DNA from: Chromobotia macracanthus
Taxonomy: Eukaryota > Chordata > Actinopteri > Cypriniformes > Botiidae
NCBI GenBank assembly: GCA_036877525.1
Contig: JAZGTH010000032.1
Location: 2,037,501 to 2,101,500 of the forward strand
Direction of reading: 5' to 3'
Length of the DNA: 64,000 nt
In this document: one piece after another, positions 35,513 to 64,000 of the stretch
Layout of the letters: each line of letters begins with the position of its first letter
Position numbering within the stretch: position 1 is the first letter of the stretch
Translations under genes and position numbers: made by a program
Notes under the pieces: generated by a model
Database searches by the model: none
What the model saw: the letters and a program-made list of their open reading frames with translations, nothing else
Told to the model about the DNA's origin: nothing

Positions 35513-36910
35513 ATGGAATTTGCATGCCAGACTCCACCCCGGTTATTCGGGTATAAGAGGAGCCGGGTTGCTCCAAGAGAGCACTCACTTGAGGTAGTCA
35601 CAGCCAGTGGCTGTGACTACCTCAGCATCTATACAAGCATCTATACAAGCATGGTGCTGGAAAGTGCCCACCCTCCACAGAGAGTAGATCACTATGGAGA
35701 CACCGTTTCCAAAGGGGGATTTTAAATGGTAAACACAACTCAGGGCTTACGTACTGGAGGCATGCATCAGCAACACTTCAGTAAAGTGTCCTATTGACTG
35801 AGAGGGCTGAATGAGCACAGGAGCCTGGGCAGAGGGATTTCTGCCAAGGGTAAAAGACACAAGGGTCTAGAGGAAACATTTACCTGCCAAACTTGTCACC
35901 AGTAGGTGTTAAACGTATTGAGAGTTCACAGACCCTGAGTTCTAATGGCACATGATCACCTTAGAAAGGAGAAAGTGCCAAAGCAAGCCGTACACCCAGC
36001 CATTTGCCCTAGATTTGCCCAAACAGCACACGGGACGAGACCAGTTCAAAGTATTGGTTGTAAAACCTTGCAGAAGTATTGGCTATAGCCCAACCTGCAG
36101 CCCTACAGATGTCTGCTAGGGAAGCAGTATTAGCCAGAGCCAGGACGATGCCACTCCCCTAGTGAACATTTGGGACACTCAGGTGGCATGGAATATCATC
36201 ATATTGGCATCTACCTTTTGTGTTTGGAGACAGCCTTCCCCTTCCGCTGTTCCCCAAAGCAGACAAAGAGTTGCTTGGGGCATCTAAAGTTGGCTGTGCA
36301 GTCCAAATACATGCATAGAGAATGTACTGGACATAACAGACAAAGAGCTGGGACTTCTCTGGAGGGAGTGCTTCCAGGGTCACAACCTGGTCCCTTAAAG
36401 GATTGCTTGGAACTTTGGGCACATAGCTGGTCTCAGACAACATGAGAGTTACCTTGTGAGTCCTGTTCTAGACCAAGAACAGAGATGGTCTGCACTGGGG
36501 AGAGATTGATCCTTAATGGAAGCCTGTGAAGTGCTCAGTTCAGGACTCACAGATGTCACAATCTACCCCCTTCTTGGGCATGAAAAAGAAGGGCTGTAAA
36601 ACCCCACGTCCATCACAAGTGCCAGTGGCACTAGTAGGGCTTTATCATCCCTGAGATGGATGCCTCACAACTAGGTGACACGGCAGAGACTGAACTGGGA
36701 AACCTGTGTATCAGGATGATTTAATTTGCCACCCCATGGCAGCCAAGGGAATCAACACATCCCCTAGAGGTGCCACACTTACTTGGGCCCTGCGGGGAGG
36801 CCATACAATGGGAGACAGAGGATGGTTATCCACCCATCCACTGTCAAACAGAATGTTATATGACCCAGGAGATGAGGAAACTGCCCTTTTACCATTAGTA
36901 GTGTACTAAA
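35513..36910 (-). pseudogene. DIRS-type retrotransposon relic (RT end, tyrosine recombinase, terminal repeat)
   Basis: On the - strand, about 36650-36550 gives VLQPFFFMPKKG, a reverse transcriptase start. About 36440-36230 gives SYVPKVPSNPLRDQVVTLEA and, in another frame, KQLFVCFGEQRKGK; about 36130-36010 gives ASLADICRAAGWA and ARFYN, the end of a tyrosine recombinase with its catalytic Tyr. Most of RT and RNase H is missing, and stops and frameshifts are present. Downstream, 35513-35720 has a GGGTATAAGAGGAGC box and an inverted repeat, resembling a DIRS terminal repeat. Confidence 0.7.
35590..35624. repeat. perfect 17-base palindrome with one-base centre
   Basis: The arms 35590-35606 and 35608-35624 are exact reverse complements around G35607. 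It is followed by two copies of GCATCTATACAA (35625-35648). It lies in the presumed DIRS terminal region. Confidence 0.9.
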
Positions 36911-38796
36911 ATAAAATCTTTTAATAAATCTTACTCTACATTGTATGAGATGTTAAGTGAAAATTAGCTCACTCTCCTTCAAAAAAAGTAATAAGGAAAA
37001 CAGCAAAGAAAATCCCTTTTAACCTCCACTGCCTCCACTGAAAACACAGGAAATTTGTTGACGTAAGCTCACTGAGCTCTGCCTTCTTACAAATACTGGC
37101 ATCATAAATATCAGAGTGCAGATACTCGAGTGTAAGTAAAAGGTTCATTGAGAATTTTGAACTGTCTTTAACAGTTTGAGTAATGGGGAACTTTGTTTGC
37201 TCATTTTATTCATGCAATTTATCCTTGGTTTGAATAACTGCTTGTTTTTGAAAAAGCAAGTCTTGATCAACGAATAAGTAACGGGCCAGTCAAGTAATTG
37301 ATAAACGTTCTTCAGCTTGTTTTTTCTATGTAGCCCCTTAATGGAAGAGTCCATTTTTGATCCTATCAGTAAGACTTTTGTCTTTTACTTTTTTTTTTTG
37401 ACTTTTGTTAATGTCCGGATTAAAGAATGATCAGTTAGCCTGTTGTAACTTAGGTTTAAAACGTTTCAATCATCAGTCAATTTGGCTACTAAACTTTTAG
37501 GTTACTGGCCATTAAGGACTTTTACTAGCCAAAAAAAAACAGAAACCATATTAACAAGCTCACAGCTTTTATATAAATGTATTTGTTATTGTATCTTTGT
37601 GGTTGGTGTGTGTTAATTCCAAACCCTGGTTGTAACATATTTAATAGCAATGAATCTAGTTTTTTATGGAAAACAATATATATGTAATTTTTTTCTTATA
37701 AAAATCCTCAGGTCCAAAAAACTAAAAAACTAATCTAAAAGAAGAGGGCCAAAAATTCTGTCTTGCTTACCCCCTTTAAAACACTTTAAGGCGCCCCTGG
37801 AAATGATGTTTGAAATTTCCCTATTCTCAACCACAAGCCTGTTTGTCTCAGTGCTGCACACATCTACTGCATTTAGTCTTCAAAATATAAATAAAAGAAA
37901 AAGGAAATTGCAGTGAGGTCAGACCAGTACCTGGTCTTATTTTAGCTGGAACTGTGCGTTTGGGCAGTAACGTGAAAGTTCTCCAGAGACACTGTCCAGT
38001 TGGACCCCCTTTTTCCATCTGTGGCCTGATTCTTTCCACCTTATTCAGATTCAGGGCTGATGTGGCATTTAAAGCTGAATGGGAAAAGTGTGCTTAAAGT
38101 GTGTCACACCACTCTCTTCACACTGGAAAAAATCTCCACATCTTTTTAAAACATTTTAAACATTTAAAAATGACTAGAAATGTCCAGTTCAGTTCAGAAT
38201 TAATGAAGGAATACTTAAATTTGACTTTTAGTGGCATTTTTCCCACTTTAAACACTTTTTACATACTCACCATTTCATTTGTTTACTAATAATTTGTTTA
38301 ACAAGTTTCTATAGTTTCATAAGCTACATCTCATTCAGTGCCACTTAGCCTCTCATTCACACTCAAAACACAAACTTTATCAGTTAAGGGCATGTTCATT
38401 CAGTAGATCCAACCAATAATATTGATCTCTCAAGCCCACACTCAAATGCTTTTTGCTACTGCTTTAATTGGACTTTAAAGGTGGGAAAATGAACCAAAGC
38501 ACAAGCTTTAAAAGGTAGAAACGTCAGTGAAAAAAGTAAAATAGAACACTTTGCTCAGTTTAAAGATTCTTTTATGAAAATGGTACTAATAAAAATAACA
38601 AATAACATTTAATAAATTTAAACATTTGTTCTTCAACACTGAAAAGCACCACTATCACTAGTGCTGGCAGTACAGCGTAAACTGAGCATAATCTCACCTC
38701 CCCTTTGCCTCACGGTTATAGCGCTAGCCTACGACAGCTCATTCATACATTCACCCTCTCTCTCTGTCTCTCGTGCTATGACTCATTCGTTCTCAG
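36911..38796. other. presumed hivep3 intron, no supported feature
   Basis: AT-rich sequence; short reading frames only and none with family resemblance. Confidence 0.4.
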
Positions 38797-38862
38797 CCTT
38801 CACGTAAAGCCTGATTGTTCTCAAACACTAGCAGGTCTGAAGCGGATACCTCCAGCAAACAG
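38797..38862 (+). other. candidate non-coding 5' exon of hivep3
   Basis: A pyrimidine-rich stretch (CTCTCTCTGTCTCTC and neighbours) runs into TTCTCAG at 38796, and 66 bases later CAG is followed by GTAAAAG. This is a well-formed internal exon with the right strand and position for a 5' UTR exon of hivep3. It has an in-frame stop in the frame inherited from the ATG in the candidate first exon, so it would be leader sequence. It rests on splice-signal reading only. Confidence 0.3.
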
Positions 38863-41800
38863 GTAAAAGACATTAATGGTTACTAGACTTAGATGCTTTA
38901 TTACCAGATTACAGACATCCACATACAGACAGCTCCTATAAGCTCTCTATAGTATTCATTTTGATGCTGTTTGTCATTTTAATACTGTTTGGTTCATACG
39001 TCTGATTTTATAGTGAGTACTGACGTTGAGTTTTGGGGCTGCTTGCTGCTTATAGTGTAGAATGTGTAGTGTGTGAGTATATCAAATGGCTGCCAGTACA
39101 GAAGGCAGGATGAATGAACGGACTGTATTGCATTTACATCACTCTCTACACCGCTGCTGTATGAATGAGTCTTAAGACGAATGGACGCCAGGGGTGGCCC
39201 AGCGCTTTTTCACTTGAGGGAGGGGAAATTTCAGTCTGGACACAGACACTGTAGTTGAAGTCACTGGTATCAAGTTGACATTTGCTGATGTGTTAAGCAG
39301 ACAATGTGTATGGAACACAGAGGATTGCTTATCAGGAATGCATGAGAGGTATTTTAGGGATTACAGGGGCAGGATTACTGCAGATACAAGATGCATTATA
39401 TTGTTTATCTTCTACTGAATGAGTAATGCTTTATGTGATGAAAAATTATTTAGAGAGATTTAATTATGACCATGCAGTAAGTGCAGACAAATATTGATCT
39501 AAAATAATGGCTTAAAATAATAGCTTTTTTGTGTTAATTGTAACTTTTAATTGTAATTTATATCTGAATAACATCTGATTATCATATACTGTATATAAAT
39601 ATTTAATTAGTTGTTTATTTGTATTTGCAATAACTTATGCAATAGCTTTGCCAGTGTTGGTCTGCTTAATTAGAGATTTGTAAAACATTTATATTTTTCC
39701 TGCATTTAACTCTTCTTTACATAAAGAATAATAGGATTTAATTTGCTTGTCTTTCTTTATTATTAAAGATCTGCATTTATATTATTTAAAATAATTTAAA
39801 TACAATTTCATTTAACTTAGTTGGAAAAATGTAAAGTAATAATAAATGTTTTTCTTCATCTCGAAAGATCAGGGTAATTAGCTGGAAAGAACAATGAGAA
39901 AGGGGAAACCTTGGCTTTTCAGGCTCACTGTGTAGTCGGGGGGATGCTGGGATATAAATTTAGCCCTCCAGCTTGACTTCCATCTGCCATTGCATGGTTT
40001 AGGGCCGTTGTCATAGGAACCACCACTGGGTGCCCATTAATCAGAGAGAGAGAAAATTGTTGAGGTTTCTCAAAAATATTTAAAACGTATTTAGATTTGG
40101 TTACGTACACTGTCACATTTCTTATTTGTGTTTTTAACGGAGTGGACAAAGCTTTACTTCTAGATTTGACAGGGTGGCACTGTGGTTAAGGACTCGTTAT
40201 TGGCCTTTTTAGAAAACATATTAAAATGCTCACTAGTGAACTTGATTTTATTCTCTTTGACACACATTTTCATATTCATGTTCTTATAGCACATTTCCTT
40301 GAAGCGTTTCAATTTCCTTTAAAAGTTATATCCAACATTGGGATATAATGACATCATAATGACAACGTGCTTGACATAGTTTATTTGATTACTAAAATTG
40401 TCACCTAAACTAAATCATTACCCTTTCATTCTTCTGTTTTGTCCCCACAGTCCCTTAAACATGAGGTTTAGGAGACCATCATGGGTTAAGTTGCAGAGAT
40501 TTTTATGAGGTTACTGCAAAGGACATTCTTATCTGTTTCAAGTTAAATTTGAATCCTGACTCATAATAAAAAATACAAAAACACAGCTATACAGAACCTC
40601 AGAAAGCAGCCAGTGTCTAGAAGACAGATCAGTCTCTCTGTAGAAGCAATAAGTTCCACTCGAATACAGAATTGAGAAACATTTCTAAAGCTGTGTTTGA
40701 GCTAAAATGAACTATTATGATATGCTGCTGCAGTCTGTGATTCAAGGTCATTAATGTTTTTGAGTAGGAGGACAGAACAGGTGGTTCTAGAGACATGAGT
40801 GTCTCTAGTCTTGCTTGACTGACATCCAAGTCCAGAAAACCACTGTCTTTTAGGCCTCCTACACTATCCGTCATATCCTCATCAAATCCAACATTTTTAA
40901 GAAATGATAAACCACAAAATGCATTACGGGTACAATCCAGGGTTTAAGTTTTACCTTGTTTGGGTTTCGAAAGTTAAAGTTAAGTTAAAAAAAGGATATT
41001 TTCATATTTTCACCACTTGTTTTTTACATTCTCAAACCATATAGACAAAAAGAGTTCCAGTTGACTGGTTGATGAATTCAATATTTTAAGAGTTGAAAAT
41101 AATTTAAAGTAATTATTATAATCAACTATCATATTGTCTACAGTAGGTATTTGTTGTACACTATGAGCCTTTTTCAATAGTTCACCTATTAGTATGTTCT
41201 ATTTGCAATTATAATTGGAAGTCTGTTTAAACTTGTTAAGAGTTGGATTCACACAAGCCGTGCTGGAATTCTTGGCAGTGACTGGCTGTGATTTGGTTAT
41301 GTACCAGCAGGATCACTACAGAAACATGCACAAGTGTACACTTGTAAAATTACTAGTTCCATTTAGCCTGTTGAAATTCTTAAATTATTTAGCAACGAAT
41401 TCTGTACTATTACAATCATTAAACTATTTCAGATTTCTTGCAGGATGAACTATTAATTTAATTATTTCATTTTTAATCATTAACTTATTTTCTTTGGAAG
41501 TTCGATACAAGGAAAATCAACATTGATGTCTATGTAATCAACTAAAATGTCCCTTTTGGGTAGACTGGCACATCCCTATCTGTGTTCAATAAGATTCAAT
41601 AAGATTGATGAAGGTTTTAATCGCCACTACATCCAAAAATATAGGGCCGACTTAAAATGTTCCACATGCCTGAAAGGGTTTTGCTAACTGCAGATTCTTT
41701 CCGCAATGATAATGTTGAAATGACAGTCCAACTAATTCTATTTATTTTTTGCTATTTCACAGACTCTCTAAACCATCATCTGACCCAGACAGTATTTAAA

Positions 41801-42123
41801 ATATGTTCTAAAACCAGGGATCTGAGAACCAAGCAAATATTTCAAGAAAGAACATGGTTGATGTGGACTTCCAGATTGATGAAAGGAGAAGAAACAGAGG
41901 GGGGCAGAACTTTCTTTAATTAAAAAAAATCTTCAATTTGCAGTAGTGTCTCATAGAATTCCTCTGATAAAAATCTTCTCTCATAAAGCAATAATGTATA
42001 CAGAATACTCCAGTTATGATAAAGTTGTACATTCCTTGCATATGTTGAATGGAATAATAAATTATGTGGAAATGAATTAATTAAATTGGTGATTCATAAA
42101 GTCTGTAACAAACAGAACTTCAG
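38863..42123. other. presumed hivep3 intron before the large exon
   Basis: AT-rich sequence with small frames on both strands and no recognisable domain. The candidate acceptor for the large exon is TTCAG at 42119-42123, with a weak pyrimidine tract. Confidence 0.4.
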
Positions 42124-42139
42124 GTTTTCTCCCCGATTT

Positions 42140-60335
<18,196 letters not shown>

Positions 60336-61002
60336 CCACAAAGTGTTAAAGGGATAGCTTTCTTCAAAAACCAACATTCTGTTTTTGTTTGTTCACTCTC
60401 ATGTTGTTCCAACCCCATGATTTAGGTAGAATGGTATGGAATAAAATCATTGTCAAAAGTAATCATACGTAATTCTAAACCTTTGTGCGTAATTTAAAAC
60501 TATTGTATGTAATTCTGTTTTTTGTCAGAGTTGTATTCTAAAATGTATGACTATGACAGTTTACAGACACAACGGTTGTTTTCACAACAGCTGTGTTACA
60601 CGTACAACATGCGAATTACGACCACGAAGTGTGGTGTGTGAAACATTCAAAAATACATCATCAAGGCCTGACAAAAAACAGAATTACATACAATAGTTTT
60701 ATATTATGTACGAGTAAATTTAAATTAAATTACACACAAATGTTTAGAATTATGGACCATTATTTTTGGCAGTGATTTTATTCCATAGAATGGTAACAGA
60801 TTTTTTTTTACCAAGCATTGAAAGTGAATGTTGACTTTTCTGAATGTTGAGTTTTTTTCTGAGTAAATGCATACAGATGTATAAAAAACAATCAATTATT
60901 TTTTGTTTTCTGTGAATTTAAGGTCAGTGCCCTCTGGACTGATAAATCGATAGTATGATTTTTTAATGATTTTTTTATTTTGATTGTTTTCCCATAAATA
61001 AA
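60336..61002 (+). other. hivep3 3' UTR, candidate polyadenylation signal
   Basis: AT-rich sequence after the stop. AATAAA at about 60440 and again at 60997-61002 could end the transcript. HIVEP genes commonly have longer 3' UTRs, so the true end may be farther downstream. Confidence 0.45.
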
Positions 61003-61524
61003 CAGATAAAAGTTGCTGAAAATGGCTGTACTTACCCAACACATTGCATCACCTTATCCTAAACATGAGGCACATTGTGCCAAAATGTAAACTTTTTTGG
61101 ACTGCATTTATTGAACTATTTTATTATTTTTAAGGGGTTAAATATAAAAAAATGTCAATTTCTCTTATTCAACATTTGTAGTGTTAAGACTACAAACAGT
61201 TAAGACTTGAGAACTGCTGTGTAGAGAAAATACTTAAATGTCAGTCTGTTTCTCCCACAAAATGCATGTTTGTTATTTGTCCAAATACATTTTGATTGTG
61301 TGAAAACAGCATTGCAAACATTTTGTCTAACATATAGGTTTTTAATTACATGAGCTGTTTGAATGTTTGAATGATCTTAAGGGTCTGTCAAATCATGATT
61401 ACTGGAGAAATGGGGATTAAAGTAGATGGGACTAAGGGGACTACAACATCCACAGACATTTTTAGAATTTGTGGCATGGACCCATTTACCCTGAATTTTT
61501 CCATTCATGACAAAAACAAAGCAC

Positions 61525-61525
61525 T

Positions 61526-61557
<32 letters not shown>
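61525..61557. repeat. (CA)n microsatellite
   Basis: About 30 bases of CA repeat with one TATA interruption. Confidence 0.9.
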
Positions 61558-62098
61558 GACTGTAAATCCTAATATAAATCATATTGTACATGTTTGCTTT
61601 TCATATGCATTTCTGCTATATTCTATGGCATTGCAGTGTGTATGTGTCTTTGCTGTGATGGTGAATATAACATTTTTGGCCAGCATTCATTTATTTACAG
61701 TAAATAGTCTAGATTGTTGTCATACCAAGAGATGAACAGTCATGGTTGATGGTTCAGTTGTTCTTGTGGTGTTAATAACTTTTTTAATTACTTTTTTTAG
61801 ATTGGGGAAGATAATCAGTATAGGATTTCTCCTGTTGTGCTGTTAAGATAGACAGGGACTTTTCCGTGTGTTTCATTCAGACAGGATAAAGTATTATCAG
61901 AGATTTTAAAGAGTAATATAAAATTACATTGAAAAAATTTTCAGTTTTTACTCTGTCCAGTGTTTACTCTGTCCTGTCATAATTGTACTTCAAGCAATAT
62001 GCAGATGCACTCAATGAAGAAGCATTTTCTGTGACTACATATTAATTAAATCCAGAAGGGAATGATCAGGGTTTTCTCTCCATATAACAAAAGTAGTG

Positions 62099-62278
<180 letters not shown>

Positions 62279-62289
62279 ATATATAGCAT

Positions 62290-64000
62290 GTGATATAAAG
62301 CATATGAATGTTTATCTTAAAAAATTACCAGTAGATGTCGCCAACGAACCATTTGCATTTTTCCAACCTCAGCTTGCTACATCTCTAATTACGTTGCCTA
62401 TATACTGCTACAGAGAATCGTTTAAATATTCTTTCCTTTTATTTTGAAAAGGTATCTTCATATTACTTGTGTAAACAAGCACCTATTTAATTACATGTAA
62501 AAAAATTAATTTAAAGTACTGTATTACTGTAAAGGTATATAACCTTTTTCCTGCCTTGTAATTTTTATTTAAATTTTGCTAAAAAGTTATTTAATAGTCT
62601 ACAATAAATATACAGATATGTTATAAAAGATGGCTTTTTCTTAGATTTCTTGCAGTAAACAGCAGCTTGACATTTTAAATGAGATTTTTTATTGCCATGA
62701 AACTGGACCTATTACCGGTTTATGAAATGAGTATGTATTGCAATAAAGGTTAAGAGTTGTTCGCAGAACATCTATACCAGATAGAAAGTATCAGAAGAGA
62801 ACTTCCTGCTACATTGTCACATCAAAGAACTAGCATTACAATTGTCTAGCACTAAACTTCACAGCAACTGCTTGTTAGGTTTGGGTGGGTAACAGTATGG
62901 ACAGACATTTGAATCCGAGTGAAGATATGCAGGTGTTTTATTATGACAGTAAGAGTATATGAGTCAAGCCCACATGGTGTTCGCATTCCAGACATAGATC
63001 ATGAAAAGTTTATGTTCTTAACTGCGATGCAGGCCATAGCTCACAGCTAAGAAATGCACAGGAAATTGAAACTGTGTCTGCTCCACCAGATATTGTTGAT
63101 TTGTCCTCAGCTAATCTCAAAACTTGTAAATGGTTTCTTGCAAAACTCCAAGAATGGTAATCCCAAACATTGTTTGGATTTCCTTAAACACCTCAGACAA
63201 GGGTAGTAACTAGTCATAAGGAAACATTTAGCAATTTTAAGTGTTCAGTTTTGAACATCTTCATGCTTTCTGTAGAATGCATATAGAATCATAGTGATGT
63301 TTACTAGATTAAGCATCACTATTACTATCACTATTAATCCCTGATATTAAACTTTGAGGCATCCTTATGAACATGCACTAGCACTTATGTGCGAACGGTA
63401 AACTACATTTAAAATCGCAGTTGTTTTAAAAAAAGAAAAGTTTAAATTTAAAAAATGGTGTTAGTGTTTTTTTAATCACTTGATTAATTCTGTTAATTCT
63501 GTTATTCTGTTAATGTCTAGCTGTAGACTTTTCTTGATTCCACTAATGTGACATTTCAAAACCTCTTTATTTATTTTTATTAAACCTTTCTATGGATATG
63601 TCACTGATATTCTTTTTATTGTCTTTACATAGGACTATTTTGGAATACCAGGTTACATGGCCAAGTTTCAACAAAGACATCAATATCTATATGACGTGTT
63701 ATTCGTCTCCTTACACCTGCCCCAACTAACCCCCACATCCATCCTTCTTTATCCTTCCTTTATAACCTCTTGACATGTGTTGCAGTGACACATAGTTGCC
63801 GTTTTTTGATCATCTTTTTCATCATTCTAGGACAAATTGTAACAGTTTAACAATTTAATTGTATACTTTACAGGCTAATCTCCTAACTCATACATGAAAT
63901 ATGAATGAACTTTTGTCCTTTGAGTAAATTAGATCACTCTATGATATGGAAATATGGGTCAGAATTTTGGTGTTGCATTTTTTTTGGAAAAACTGTCAGT
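62290..64000. other. AT-rich sequence after hivep3, no feature seen
   Basis: No exon, RNA gene or mobile element is supported up to the window edge. Confidence 0.4.

Noticed and set aside
35590..35648. let-7-like microRNA hairpin (TGAGGTAG start and CTATACAA nearby)
   Set aside because: The hairpin is a perfect 17-base palindrome with a one-base loop, too short and tight for a precursor, and the rest of the let-7 sequence is absent.
42086..42139. Upstream in-frame Met as the hivep3 start
   Set aside because: It precedes the likely splice acceptor at 42122-42123; the first MEAS Met at 42140 is in the exon.

Overview
The window looks like a piece of a teleost fish nuclear chromosome, probably an otophysan such as a cyprinid or characin. 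It is AT-rich, has vertebrate introns with GT-AG junctions, and carries fish-type repeats: Tc1 and L2-like elements, a DANA-type V-SINE, DIRS tyrosine-recombinase elements, Ty3/gypsy relics and a fish endogenous retrovirus. The species call is inference.

Two real protein-coding genes are visible, both on the + strand. The first is a ten-exon serinc2 (serine incorporator 2) gene, coding exons 14531-20895. Joined, it gives an uninterrupted 457-residue multi-pass membrane protein. The second is hivep3 (Schnurri-3), a ZAS-family zinc-finger transcription factor. Its six coding exons lie between 42140 and 60335 and join in phase to about 1775 residues. The large exon (42140-45868) holds the first zinc-finger pair, a C2HC-like finger and a KKKRLR nuclear signal. 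The second finger pair is split by an intron between 54248 and 57946. A CpG-rich block at about 22750-23080 ends in a splice donor and is the best candidate for the hivep3 promoter and first non-coding exon. A 66-base exon-like segment at 38797-38862 may be a second 5' UTR exon.

Layout: 1-13.9 kb is a graveyard of mobile elements and repeats: duplicated AT-rich sequence, retroviral gag-pro relic on the - strand, a gypsy scrap, a DIRS gag scrap, a Tc1 end, tandem minisatellites, an L2 relic, a possible solo LTR and a homopolymer tract. serinc2 fills 14.5-21.7 kb. From 23 to 42 kb is a presumed long hivep3 5' intron with dispersed repeats, a Tc1 transposase relic (30.0-31.2 kb), a gypsy relic interrupted by an L2 3' end (32.2-33.0 kb) and a DIRS relic (35.5-36.9 kb). 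hivep3 coding sequence occupies 42.1-60.3 kb; its introns hold a V-SINE, a foldback MITE, a long AT microsatellite and a degenerate gypsy pol. The rest to 64 kb is 3' UTR and anonymous AT-rich sequence with microsatellites.

I found no operon, CRISPR array, RNA gene or obviously new biological system. The points most worth checking are the altered central C2HC finger of hivep3, its candidate 5' exons, the gypsy insertion splitting its ZAS2-coding exons, the nested L2-in-gypsy insertion, and the many repeat families that occur two or more times inside this one window.
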